NCBI RefSeq assembly: GCF_026239735.1
Contig: NZ_JAPIVT010000021.1
Span: 32,723-96,722 of the forward strand
DNA length: 64,000 nt
DNA from: Pedobacter sp. MC2016-05
GTDB taxonomy: Bacteria > Bacteroidota > Bacteroidia > Sphingobacteriales > Sphingobacteriaceae
Direction: 5' to 3'
This document shows positions 24,738 to 34,071 of this stretch, in pieces; the first letter of the stretch is position 1; every line of letters starts with the position of its first letter. The notes under the pieces are model-generated. The model saw only the letters and a list, made by a program, of their open reading frames with translations. It searched no databases and was not told the DNA's origin. The position numbers and the translations under genes were made by a program.

Positions 24738-25116
24738 TGAAACAAAAATAGAGTTTTTTAAGGATTAACCGCAAAGCTCGCTAAGTTTTTCGCAAGGGGC
24801 GCAAACTTGCTGGGTTTTAGGCGGTCGTTATTTCTAAATTTAATTCGGGATGACATGATGCTTAGTTTTGCCACGAAAACACAGATTTACGCGAAAATTT
24901 ACTATCTGTTTTCCATTCCGTGACTTCGGTGTTCCTGCGGCAAATACTTTACTCAAAATTTTACCTTATACGCTGCACCCAACTTCGTGTTTCTTGCGGC
25001 TTTTGTGGTTAACAAAATCTTTACACTCTTCGCGGTTAAAATCCTCGTAAATCTTTTTACCAAAATCAAACCTTTCGCTTATTTAGAATCTGAAATATTC
25101 AACCTAAATTCGGAAC
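24738..25116. other. Gene-free region with dispersed inverted repeat
   Basis: Holds pieces of a second dispersed repeat type: TTAACCGCAAAGCTCGC (24762) with its inverse CTTCGCGGTTAAA (25028), and GCCACGAAAACACAGATTTACGC (24869). Similar CACAGAT/CCACGGAT pieces occur at 28141, 28990 and 57630. The promoter of the gene at 25117 must also lie here. Confidence 0.5.
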
Positions 25117-26256
25117 ATGAGTTACAAGCCTACTTATAAAGCTGCCAATACTGTTTCGGCTAAAATTGAGCAACATTTTGTTAAACTGCATGCAAATGCA
25201 GCTGCCCAAGGTGAGCTCGATCTGGCCACCCAGCCAAATCGAAAAATCATCGAGGCATTGATTGATGTCGCTTTTTGGAGTAGCTTAAGAAAAGAAGAAG
25301 GACATTCGCCACGTATTTCTATTGCTTTTCTACCCCCATCGCAAACCTCCAAACCTTTAAAATTTGCTAAGCCACTACAACTTAATGCGAATACCATAAC
25401 TAAGGTTGCGCCTGGTGTAGAACGTTCGGGTATTCACCTTGGTGTGTGGGAGGAGGATGGCGAACTTTATATTTGGGGAACAACTTTAAATATACCTAAT
25501 TTCTGTTTCGTTGTTGATGTTTCGGAGCCAGGACTCATCGTTATTAAGCACCGCAGAATTTACGGAATAGGCAAGTACACCAACGTTGCCGTATTAAAAG
25601 GCGAGCAGATTAGAATTGTAGATGATACATCTTGTTCTAACCGTGATTGCCCACCGATTTTGAAAGCATTATTGGATTTAACCGTATTGGCTAGTTGGAA
25701 CGATCCGATTAATATTTTGATCCAATTTTCGGTTTCGATGCGGAGCCACGGAAGGGGCGGCGCACTGCTAATTGTACCTAAAAACGATACCAAGTGGCAG
25801 GAGTCAATCATTCATCCTATACAATATCTGGTTGAACCACCGTTTTGTGGTCTATCAAATCTGGCTAAACAAGGTGGAAATCAAACGGAAATTTTTTCTC
25901 AAGGCGCCTTGCGTCGGGAAGTGGAACATTTAGCTGGATTAACCGCGGTTGATGGTGCTACTATCATTAACGAGGATTTCGATTTGATTGCTTTTGGCGC
26001 AAAGATTGGCCGGGCGAAGGGTAAACCCACCGTAGAACAAATTGCTTTTTCGGAACCAATTGTTGGGGGTGAAGATGCAATTTTGTATCCTGGGCAATTG
26101 GGAGGAACCAGGCATTTTTCGGTCGCACAGTTTGTTAATGATCAACCGCAGGCGATTGGTTTAGTGGCCTCGCAGGATGGACATTTTACTATTTTTAGCT
26201 GGAGTAAGCAGCAGAATATGGTGATGGCACATCGGATTGAAACGTTGTTGTTGTAA
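25117..26256 (+). CDS. DAC-like (DACNV-type) putative sensor protein
   Basis: 379 residues. The C-terminal half resembles a DisA_N/DAC diadenylate cyclase fold: GRGGALLIV, then LTAVDGATIINEDFDLIAFG (DGA near residue 278) and GGTRHFSVAQFV (near residue 330), where true DAC enzymes have RHR. The match to the DACNV group (DAC-like domains found in Bacteroidetes) is from memory. The changed RHR motif means c-di-AMP synthesis is uncertain; the domain could bind nucleotides or make another product. The N-terminal half (HFVKLHANAAAQGELDLATQ) is a separate region. Standalone gene. Confidence 0.7.
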   Translation: MSYKPTYKAANTVSAKIEQHFVKLHANAAAQGELDLATQPNRKIIEALIDVAFWSSLRKEEGHSPRISIAFLPPSQTSKPLKFAKPLQLNANTITKVAPGVERSGIHLGVWEEDGELYIWGTTLNIPNFCFVVDVSEPGLIVIKHRRIYGIGKYTNVAVLKGEQIRIVDDTSCSNRDCPPILKALLDLTVLASWNDPINILIQFSVSMRSHGRGGALLIVPKNDTKWQESIIHPIQYLVEPPFCGLSNLAKQGGNQTEIFSQGALRREVEHLAGLTAVDGATIINEDFDLIAFGAKIGRAKGKPTVEQIAFSEPIVGGEDAILYPGQLGGTRHFSVAQFVNDQPQAIGLVASQDGHFTIFSWSKQQNMVMAHRIETLLL

Positions 26257-26672
26257 GTGAAAAGTCGTCATTGAGAGGTATGAAGCAATCTTAATCCATT
26301 TAGTTCAAGCCGGCAATTTTTCTATTTAAGTTAATGTTTTGGCTTTTTCCATTTCGCCGGGACTAACATTAAAAATACCTCTATATTTGCCACCTAAACC
26401 GTATTGCAGCGGCATCTTTTTAAATTGCAGCAAATCGTTTACATAGTCATTCTGAGGCACGAAGAATCTGCAAACGATGAAACACCTGCCTGCGGTAGGC
26501 AGGGATGCTTCGTGCCTCAGCATGACAGCAGTTTTTAAAAGATACAGCGCCCGCCTGCCGGACGGGCAGGGAAAGACGGACTGCAGCAACTGATTAGCAA
26601 AACTATTGCTTTCCAAATTATTAAAACAAACGCTGCTTAAAACAATTTTAAAGTAGAACCATTCAACAATCC
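26257..26672. repeat. Gene-free region with three dispersed repeats
   Basis: GTCATTGAGAGGTATGAAGC then AATCTTAATCC (26269-26300) is one degenerate arm. 26446-26527 is a full palindrome with arms GTCATTCTGAGGCACGAAG and CTTCGTGCCTCAGCATGAC, whose loop carries CCTGCCTGCGGTAGGCAGG. A second GC-rich hairpin, CCCGCCTGCCGGACGGGCAGGG, lies at 26551-26572. The minus ORF across this stretch is an artefact of the repeats. Confidence 0.7.
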
Positions 26673-28106
26673 ATGTACCTCGATAAAAGTGAACTCATTG
26701 CCCAAGCTTATGCACACACGCCGACAAAAGAACAGTTGCTTTTTTGCGAGCGGATGTCGAAATTTCTGCAGGAGGACGATGAGTACAGGTGTTTTGTGTT
26801 GAAGGGTTATGCCGGAACCGGTAAAACGACCTCCGTGGCCGCGTTGGTAAAAGTATTGGCGAAGTTTAATTTGAGGAGTGAATTATTGGCTCCAACCGGG
26901 CGGGCAGCCAAAGTAATGAGCCAGTATTCTTATCGCAAAGCCTTAACCATCCATAAAAGAATTTACAGAAAACGTTCAGCAGCATCACCTGAAATGCAGT
27001 TTCAACTGGCGCCAAATCTATCAGAGAATACTCTTTTTATTATCGATGAGGCCTCAATGATCGCTGATGAATTCAATGAAACAGGTTCTTCGATTTTGAG
27101 AGATTTACTCGAGTTTGTGTACAATACCAAAAACTGTTTCCTGCTTTTTGTGGGTGATACGGCACAATTGCCCCCTGTTGGAAGTTTGGAAAGTCCTGCT
27201 TTAAACGAGCAATATTTGAAAGATAAATTTGCATTGACAGTCACTTCAGTGGAATTGAAGGAAGTGGTTCGACAGGAAAAAAAATCGGGCATTTTAGCCA
27301 ATGCAACCATGTTGAGGAACCAGATTTCTAAAAATCCTGAAAATCCTTTGCCAAAATTTTTAACGAAGAATTATAAAGATATTTACAACATGGCAGGCGC
27401 CCGGTTGGTTGAAGGCTTGGAATATGCTTACCGAAAATTTGGAATGGAAAATACGCTGGTGGTTTGCCGCTCGAATAAATCTGCAAATGTTTACAATCAG
27501 CAAATCAGGGCCAGGTTGTTGTATCGCGAAGAGGAATTGACCGGTGGTGACCAGATTATGGTGGTTAGGAACAATTATTTCTGGCTTCCTGAAAACGAGG
27601 AGACAGCTTTTATTGCCAACGGCGACATGGCCAAAGTAATTAGAGTAAGGGGAGAAGAAGAGCGTTACGGTTTTCGCTTTGCCGATGCCACGTTAGAATT
27701 TATGGATTTCTCTGCTGCTGGGCAAATAAGTTGTAAAGTGATGCTGGATACGTTGAATCTCGAGTCAGCAAATCTACCTTATGAGCAAAATAAAAAACTT
27801 TTTGATGGTTTGAATGAAGATTATGAACATATAGCAAATAAAAGGGAGCGGATGCTGGCTATCAAGGCCGATCCGTTTTACAACGCTTTGCAGATTAAGT
27901 TTGCCTATGCGGTTACTTGTCATAAAGCTCAGGGTGGCCAATGGGATGCTGTTTTTGCCGACCAGGGCTATTTGACAGAAGAAATGATTGATTTGGATTT
28001 CCTGCGCTGGTTGTATACGGCGGTAACCAGGGCCAAAAAGGAGTTATATTTGGTTAATTTTGCGCCACAGCTTTTTGCGAAAACTGCACAGGAAGATTAT
28101 TTTTAG
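26673..28106 (+). CDS. RecD-like ATP-dependent DNA helicase
   Basis: 477 residues, superfamily 1. Walker A GYAGTGKTTSVAAL (about residues 46-59), motif II FIIDEASMI, motif III LFVGDTAQLPPVGS and, near the C-terminus, the UvrD_C_2 segment FAYAVTCHKAQGGQWDAVF and WLYTAVTRAKKELYLV. It lacks the long RecD2 N-terminus and is of the short AAA/RecD type common in Bacteroidetes. It unwinds DNA in an ATP-dependent manner; the pathway is not evident. It lies 416 bp after the DAC-like gene on the same strand. Confidence 0.9.
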   Translation: MYLDKSELIAQAYAHTPTKEQLLFCERMSKFLQEDDEYRCFVLKGYAGTGKTTSVAALVKVLAKFNLRSELLAPTGRAAKVMSQYSYRKALTIHKRIYRKRSAASPEMQFQLAPNLSENTLFIIDEASMIADEFNETGSSILRDLLEFVYNTKNCFLLFVGDTAQLPPVGSLESPALNEQYLKDKFALTVTSVELKEVVRQEKKSGILANATMLRNQISKNPENPLPKFLTKNYKDIYNMAGARLVEGLEYAYRKFGMENTLVVCRSNKSANVYNQQIRARLLYREEELTGGDQIMVVRNNYFWLPENEETAFIANGDMAKVIRVRGEEERYGFRFADATLEFMDFSAAGQISCKVMLDTLNLESANLPYEQNKKLFDGLNEDYEHIANKRERMLAIKADPFYNALQIKFAYAVTCHKAQGGQWDAVFADQGYLTEEMIDLDFLRWLYTAVTRAKKELYLVNFAPQLFAKTAQEDYF

Positions 28107-28319
28107 ATGATGATTGCACAGATTTACTTGCCCTAATAAAATATTAACCACGGATGGACAAGATAAACACAGAGAGAATTACCGTTATAGCAGATTAAAA
28201 TATTAACATAACAGACATTCAAGAACATAGTAGATTAATTGTTCTTATGGTTAGAAATGATATCTTTTGCAGTTATTACGCTTTAATTCTTACCTTGACT
28301 CGCTAACCAAATCTATACT

Positions 28320-28988
28320 ATGAAATTCGCATTTAGCCTTAAAAACAAACTGAAGATAGCTTTCTTATTGTTTTGCATTATGTGCTGCACTTTGCTCATT
28401 CGGTTTTTGGAAGATAAAAGTGTAGATAAAATTAACGAATCTTTCATCTCAATGTATAACGACAGATTGGTGCCAGCGACCGATTTATACTTTGTTGCGG
28501 AAAATCTTTACCATAAAAATACCATTCTCCAGGATGCTTTGGTAAACAATGAAAGTCATTCCTTAAATAACCAGTTACAGATTAAAAAACACAATCAAAA
28601 AATCGATTCCGTTATCAATAAATACGAATTAACCTTACTGGTAAAACAAGAAAAAGCTTTTCTTAAAGATTTAAAAATTGCGCTAAATATTCAAGAGCAA
28701 TTGGAAAGTAAGATGCTTGCGCTTACAGGTAATGAACGAAAACAAATCTACGAGTCAATTGGGAGAAGTGCCACTGCTCAAACGCTAACAAAACTTTCGG
28801 CCCTAATTAAAATCCAGTCGAAAGTGGGCGATGAACTGATTAGGGATTCTAAAATCTTTGTTTCAGGAACGAAAATCTATTCAACCTTTCAAGGTATTCT
28901 GGCCGTTTTTATCGGAATTATGATTGTGTCGATTATCTCGGCATCAAACATGGTAAAAATCCAGAATGATAAGTTTAATTTGAATTAA
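28320..28988 (+). CDS. Four-helix-bundle sensor-like membrane protein
   Basis: 222 residues: a TM segment at the N-terminus (KIAFLLFCIMCCTLLIRFL), a long helical periplasmic region (about 35-185) in the style of the 4HB_MCP ligand-binding domain, and a second TM (ILAVFIGIMIVSIISASNM). The usual HAMP and signalling domains are absent, since the protein ends soon after TM2. It may work with a separate partner or be a stand-alone sensor; no partner is adjacent. Confidence 0.68.
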   Translation: MKFAFSLKNKLKIAFLLFCIMCCTLLIRFLEDKSVDKINESFISMYNDRLVPATDLYFVAENLYHKNTILQDALVNNESHSLNNQLQIKKHNQKIDSVINKYELTLLVKQEKAFLKDLKIALNIQEQLESKMLALTGNERKQIYESIGRSATAQTLTKLSALIKIQSKVGDELIRDSKIFVSGTKIYSTFQGILAVFIGIMIVSIISASNMVKIQNDKFNLN

Positions 28989-29063
28989 ACTCTGCCGCAG
29001 ATTCGCAGATTATCTCAATTGATGAAGAAAAAATATTCTGCAAATCTGTGGCGAAAAGTCTAT

Positions 29064-29909
29064 TTATTCTGCATCATCGTCAGTTAGTAACCGAATCGAA
29101 TCATCAGAAAGTACAATTAAACGCTCTTTATAAAGTGAACCAATCGTTTTCTTAAAAGCACTTTTGCTGATCTGGAAACAGTGGTAAATTTCTTCGGGAG
29201 AACTCTTATCGCCCAGTTCAATGATACCGCCATTTTTCTTTAATTCGGCTAAAATCATTTCTTTCGAATCCAGAATATGACCATATCCGCTCGGTTGTAA
29301 AGTCAAATCTATTTTGCCCTCTACACGGATCTTTTTGATCCAGCCTTTACGCTGCTCTCCAACCTGAATATTATCAAAAACTTCATTATGGTACAGTAAG
29401 CCAATGTAAGTGTTATTAATAATCGCGTTGAAACCCAAATCTGTTTCTTCAGTAATTAACAAGCTCACTTCATCGCCCTCTTCGAAATCGAAATCTTCCT
29501 CCTCAACAAAATCGTATAATTTTGACGAAGCCAAAAGGCGTTCGTTATTTTCATCTAAATATAAATAAACCACATATTTATAGCCTTTTTGCATCGGCCG
29601 TTTTTGTTCTTTGGTCGGTACATAAACATCCTTATCAATACCCAAATCGATATAAGTGCCATCTTCTCCATCCGAAACAACTTTTAGAAAAGCAAAATCG
29701 CCTACTTCGGCATAAGCTTTCTGGGTAGTTCCTGTAAGGCGACCATCCTTTTGGATATAAACAAAAACGTTTACATTGTCGCCAATTTCCAAGCCTTTTG
29801 GTACATATTGGTATGGCAGAATAACCAATTTATCGCCGTCTGTTAGGTTTAAACCAGCCTCTGTTTTGCTTAAAACCCTTAATTCGTTATATTTTCCTAT
29901 TTCAATCAT
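29064..29909 (-). CDS. CvfB-family S1-like RNA-binding protein
   Basis: 281 residues. Starts IGKYNELRVLSKTEAGLNL and contains serial OB-fold/S1-like domains (VGDFAFLKVVSDGEDGTYID; NTYIGLLYHNEVF with GWIKKIR) and a C-terminal winged-helix region (YHCFQISKSAFKKTIGSLYK). This is the layout of CvfB/YitL, an RNA-binding regulator of virulence genes in Staphylococcus; its role in Bacteroidetes is not known to me. Single gene. Confidence 0.85.
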   Translation of the reverse strand: MIEIGKYNELRVLSKTEAGLNLTDGDKLVILPYQYVPKGLEIGDNVNVFVYIQKDGRLTGTTQKAYAEVGDFAFLKVVSDGEDGTYIDLGIDKDVYVPTKEQKRPMQKGYKYVVYLYLDENNERLLASSKLYDFVEEEDFDFEEGDEVSLLITEETDLGFNAIINNTYIGLLYHNEVFDNIQVGEQRKGWIKKIRVEGKIDLTLQPSGYGHILDSKEMILAELKKNGGIIELGDKSSPEEIYHCFQISKSAFKKTIGSLYKERLIVLSDDSIRLLTDDDAE

Positions 29910-30298
29910 AATATGGAAACCATTTTCTTCAATGGTTGTGCCGTAAAGGTAGCAATGTTTGCTTGTATTATGTTTTAAAAATTATTTGGAAAGGTGCTGA
30001 AGTACTTCATCGGGAATTGCAGCCGGGCTGTTCGCTAAATCTTTTTGTAAAAAGAGTTTTGACCAATTTCTTTCTACAGCGCTATTAAAGTTGTCAACTC
30101 TCAAAAAGGATATTGCTGCCATCCCGTTTAGTAACAAAGGATGGAGCAAAGCGATGCCGTTCTGCCTTACAAGATTCCCGCATTTGCGAGAATAAAGGTA
30201 GATTGGGTTACCAGGTTAACTTCAATAATTTAAATTAAACATAACATCTATTCAGATAATTGGGTTAAATTTGAATTTTACAAAAGTTCGTATCCAAC
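29910..30298. other. Intergenic region with a coding remnant
   Basis: A minus-strand frame from ATG 30122 to TAA 29982 codes for 46 residues (MAAISFLRVDNFNSAVERNW then SKLFLQKDLANSPAAIPDEV). It stays open upstream in a protein-like manner (LLHPLLLNG). It looks like the tail of a decayed gene but I cannot name it. The upstream part contains the putative promoter box TAAATTTG (30266-30273) for the ABC genes. Confidence 0.4.
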
Positions 30299-32035
30299 AT
30301 GGCAAAACCCAAAGAGGCTAAAAAACCGAGTGTTTTTAGTTTGCTTGCATCATACAAAGGCTTAATTTTTCTGCTGATCTTATTCGCATTGTTAAGTAAT
30401 GGAATTAATTTATTGCTACCGAAAATTATCGCTCAAGGAATCGATTCTTACACCAACAACACGTTTAATTTAAATTCGATATTACTTCAATTTGCCCTGG
30501 CAATTGTGCTGGTTTTTATCTTCACCTACTTGCAAAGTATTGTACAAACGTATGCCTCTGAGAAGGTGGCAAGAGATCTGAGAACTAAACTTTCCGACCA
30601 GATTTCGCGTCAGAGTCATGCTTATATTCTTCAGGCAAATCCTTCAAAATTGCTTACAAACCTTACTTCCGATGCCGATTCGATCAAGATGTTTGTTTCT
30701 CAGGCCATTGTTTCGCTTGCCTCATCAATATTTTTAATTGTTGGTGCCAGTATTTTACTACTGATGATTAATTGGAAGCTTGCCCTTTGCGTTATTGCGA
30801 TTGTACCTATTATTGGCGGCGCTTTCTTTTTTGTACTAAAAAAGGTGAGGGTATTGTTTATCAAAAGTCGCGAGGTAATCGATTGGCTAAACAAGGTCAT
30901 TAGCGAAAGTATTTTAGGCTCGGCGCTTATTCGGGTAATTAATTCGCAGCAACTCGAGTATAATAAATTTCTCGATGCAAATGCAAAAGCCAGAGATTTA
31001 GGCTTATCCATTCTTCGTTTATTTGCAGGTTTAATTCCTATTATCGTTTTCGTGGCCAACTTATCTGGCTTGACCATTTTAGTACTGGGTGGGCACTTCG
31101 TGATTGCCAATAGCATGAGTTTGGGTGAGTTTGCAGCCTTCAACAGCTATTTAGCGCTCATCATTTTTCCTATTTTGGTAATTGGTTTTATGAGTAATGT
31201 AATTGCTCAGGCAACAGCTTCCTATCAACGCATTGAAGGTGTTTTAAATGCGCCAGAAATTAAGCATCCGGGTTTGTTAACAGCACCGATTATCGGTAAT
31301 GTAGAAGCCAAAAACATTTCGCTAACCATCGGACAAAAACCAATCCTGAAAGCGATTTCATTCAGTGCCAAGGCAGGTTCGAGAACTGCTGTAATAGGGC
31401 CGACAGCTGCAGGGAAAACACAATTGCTATACATCTTAACAGGATTAATTACTCCAAACTCTGGGGAAATACTGTTTGATGACAAGGACCTGAATCAATA
31501 TGATCAGGAGAATTTCCATAAACAGGTTGGTTTTGTCTTTCAGGATAGTATTATGTTTAATATGAGTATTCGCGAAAATATTGCTTTCAGCGATACCGTA
31601 ACCGATGAATCTTTGGCAAAAGCAATTCAAACTGCCGAACTGAAAGATTTTATAGAAAGTCTTCCAGAGAAGTTGAATACCATCGTTTCCGAGCGGGGCA
31701 ATAGCCTTTCTGGTGGGCAAAAGCAGCGTATCATGTTAGCTAGGGCATTGGCGGTAAATCCGAAAATTTTATTGCTTGATGATTTTACCGCCAGGGTAGA
31801 TACCAACACCGAAAAACGGATTTTAGAAAATATCCAACAAAATTATCCCGGTATAACCTTGTTATCCGTTACTCAAAAGATAGCCTCCGTCGAAAATTAC
31901 GATCAAGTTATTCTGCTAATGCAAGGCGAAATTATCGCGTCAGGAACCCATCAGGAACTGCTAAAAACCAGTCCTGAGTATGTTCAAATTTATAATTCAC
32001 AACAGAGCACCAGTAATTATGAAATACAATCTTAA
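30299..32035 (+). CDS. ABC exporter half, degenerate catalytic site
   Basis: 578 residues: six TM segments (about 20-310) and one ATPase domain. Walker A GPTAAGKTQ near residue 367, signature LSGGQKQR, Walker B ILLLDDFTARVD with Asp where the catalytic Glu should be, and Gln in place of the switch His (SVTQKI). The canonical signature with a defective Walker B/H-loop is the mark of one half of an asymmetric heterodimer; the partner follows directly at 32019 with a 17-bp overlap. Together they likely export lipids, peptides or drugs (LmrCD/TmrAB type). Confidence 0.92.
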   Translation: MAKPKEAKKPSVFSLLASYKGLIFLLILFALLSNGINLLLPKIIAQGIDSYTNNTFNLNSILLQFALAIVLVFIFTYLQSIVQTYASEKVARDLRTKLSDQISRQSHAYILQANPSKLLTNLTSDADSIKMFVSQAIVSLASSIFLIVGASILLLMINWKLALCVIAIVPIIGGAFFFVLKKVRVLFIKSREVIDWLNKVISESILGSALIRVINSQQLEYNKFLDANAKARDLGLSILRLFAGLIPIIVFVANLSGLTILVLGGHFVIANSMSLGEFAAFNSYLALIIFPILVIGFMSNVIAQATASYQRIEGVLNAPEIKHPGLLTAPIIGNVEAKNISLTIGQKPILKAISFSAKAGSRTAVIGPTAAGKTQLLYILTGLITPNSGEILFDDKDLNQYDQENFHKQVGFVFQDSIMFNMSIRENIAFSDTVTDESLAKAIQTAELKDFIESLPEKLNTIVSERGNSLSGGQKQRIMLARALAVNPKILLLDDFTARVDTNTEKRILENIQQNYPGITLLSVTQKIASVENYDQVILLMQGEIIASGTHQELLKTSPEYVQIYNSQQSTSNYEIQS

Positions 32036-33779
32036 CCAGCTGCAATCACAGCAGGAAAAGCAATCCACCTATCAGGCGCTTAAAAGATTGCTCCAATTCA
32101 TTTCTGGCGAGCATAAAAATCTTTGGTTGGCTTTGATTGCCATTTTAGTAAACTCAGGATTGTTACTGCTCGGACCGCTTTTGGTTGGACATACTATCGA
32201 TGCGTACATCAGGACCAAGCAATTTCATGGTGTGTTGGTTTTTGGTGGAATTTTATTGGTAATGTATCTTATTGCCATGGTTACCGGCTATACGCAGACG
32301 AAATTAATGGGTGGAATTGGGCAGAGGATGCTATTTACGCTGCGTAATGCTATTTTTAATAAACTCCAGGAATTACCAGTTTCGTTTTTTAATGAGAACA
32401 AGGCTGGCGATTTAATTTCGAGGGTGAACAGCGATACCGACAAGCTTAATCAGTTTTTCTCGCAATCGTTAATGCAGTTTGTAAGCAGCATTATCACCAT
32501 GATTGGTGCCGGTGTTTTCCTTTTGTCCATTCATTTTGAACTGGGTGCTGCAGCGCTTTCGCCAGCAGTTCTTATCGTTATTTTTACCATGGCTTTGTCT
32601 CCATGGGTGAAAAATAAAAATGCTAAAAACTTAAAAAGTGTTGGCGGTTTAAGTGCCGAAATTCAGGAAAGCTTAAACAATTTCAAGGTTATTATTGCTT
32701 TTAACCGTCGCGATTATTTTAGAAAACGTTTTGACGAGGCAAATAAAGAGAATTACAAAACAGCTATTGGAGCCGGATTAGCCAATAATATTTTTGTTCC
32801 AGTTTATGGCTTACTCTCTAGCTCGGCACAATTAATTGTTTTGCTATTTGGTATTTATCTAATTTCTTTTGGTCATTTTTCCTTGGGTTTACTGGTAAGT
32901 TACCTCTCTTACTGCACTAACTTTTATAACCCTTTAAGGCAGTTAGCCGCACTTTGGACTAGTTTCCAGGTAGCAATGGCAAGCTGGGATAGGGTTTCGC
33001 AGATCCTGTTTTTACAAACAAATTTAGGTCAGGTTGAAGATTCAAAAGCCACTACATCTGATGCTTTGTTGGAATTTAAGAATGTTCATTTCTCTTACGA
33101 TGATTCGAAAGAGATTTTGCATAACATCAATTTGAAATTCGAGAAAGGTAAAACTTATGCTTTAATCGGACCCACAGGAGGTGGAAAAACAACTACTGCT
33201 TCATTAATTTCACGCTTATACGATGCCACAAAGGGAACAGTGTTACTTAATGGCAAAGATATTCGTTCGTTTACTGCAGAAGAACGTACTAAAAAAATAG
33301 GTTTCATATTGCAAGAGCCGTTTTTGTTCACCGGAACCGTGAAAGACAATATCCTTTATGGCAATAGCCAATACCAACAAGTGAGTGATGATGAACTGAA
33401 AAAAATTATTCATGATGCAAACCTGGATGCCCTTTTGGCTATTTTTGATGAAGGATTAAATACACCAATTACTTCTGGCGCTGATAGTATTAGTTTAGGA
33501 CAAAAACAATTAATTGCCTTTATGAGGGCAGTTTTACGCAACCCGGAATTGTTAATTTTAGACGAAGCCACTGCAAATATCGATACTATTACCGAACAAC
33601 TGCTGGGAAGCATTCTAGCAAAATTATCAAAGGAAACTACGTTGGTAATCATTGCGCACCGCTTAAATACCATCGAAAACGCCGATGAAATTTACTTTGT
33701 AAACGAAGGCGAAGTGCAGAAGGCTGGAACCCTTAATGATGCGCTTGATATGTTACTCAAAGGAAAACGAGTAAGTTAA
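32019..33779 (+). CDS. ABC exporter half, active catalytic site
   Basis: The start at ATG 32019 (KYNLNQLQSQQEKQSTY) overlaps the end of its partner by 17 bp. 586 residues: six TM segments, Walker A GPTGGGKTT near 385, an altered signature (SLGQKQL instead of LSGGQ), Walker B LLILDEATANID with the catalytic Glu, and switch His (IIAHRLNTI). In the heterodimer this half's Walker A/B pair with the partner's good signature to form the one active site; the other site is degenerate on both sides. Confidence 0.92.
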   Translation: MKYNLNQLQSQQEKQSTYQALKRLLQFISGEHKNLWLALIAILVNSGLLLLGPLLVGHTIDAYIRTKQFHGVLVFGGILLVMYLIAMVTGYTQTKLMGGIGQRMLFTLRNAIFNKLQELPVSFFNENKAGDLISRVNSDTDKLNQFFSQSLMQFVSSIITMIGAGVFLLSIHFELGAAALSPAVLIVIFTMALSPWVKNKNAKNLKSVGGLSAEIQESLNNFKVIIAFNRRDYFRKRFDEANKENYKTAIGAGLANNIFVPVYGLLSSSAQLIVLLFGIYLISFGHFSLGLLVSYLSYCTNFYNPLRQLAALWTSFQVAMASWDRVSQILFLQTNLGQVEDSKATTSDALLEFKNVHFSYDDSKEILHNINLKFEKGKTYALIGPTGGGKTTTASLISRLYDATKGTVLLNGKDIRSFTAEERTKKIGFILQEPFLFTGTVKDNILYGNSQYQQVSDDELKKIIHDANLDALLAIFDEGLNTPITSGADSISLGQKQLIAFMRAVLRNPELLILDEATANIDTITEQLLGSILAKLSKETTLVIIAHRLNTIENADEIYFVNEGEVQKAGTLNDALDMLLKGKRVS

Positions 33780-34071
33780 CTAGCGTACCGGCTATTGCAA
33801 CATTAAAGCCTTCCTTGGGCACCTTCTTTGGGCAGGCAGACTCTAGTATGGCAATTTATTTTTCCCTTTTCTGTCATTCTGGATGAAATGAAGAATCTGT
33901 AAGCGATGAAACGCAGAATCAATTAAAAGAGGTTCTTCATTTATGTTTTTTGTGACGAATTGGCTAGGGATTCTTTACTGCGCTCAGAATGACAGTGCAA
34001 AATAATTACACAACATTTTTACTTGCATCGCAATAGATAAATCCCCACTTTGCCCAACCAAATATCAACCC
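33780..34071. repeat. Dispersed palindrome, GTCATTCTG ends
   Basis: CTGTCATTCTG (33871-33881) and CAGAATGACAG (33985-33995) are exact inverted 11-bp ends of a 125-bp unit containing AAGAATCTG and GGATTCTTTACTGCGCTC. It belongs with the dispersed repeats at 26446 and 53751. Confidence 0.65.

Noticed and set aside
24868..25050. 60-codon plus ORF ahead of the DAC-like gene
   Set aside because: The sequence consists of CACAGAT-type repeat pieces; Cys/Leu-rich translation is typical of a shadow.
26326..26616. 96-codon minus ORF
   Set aside because: It is made of dispersed palindromic repeats and GC-rich hairpins, not a protein gene.
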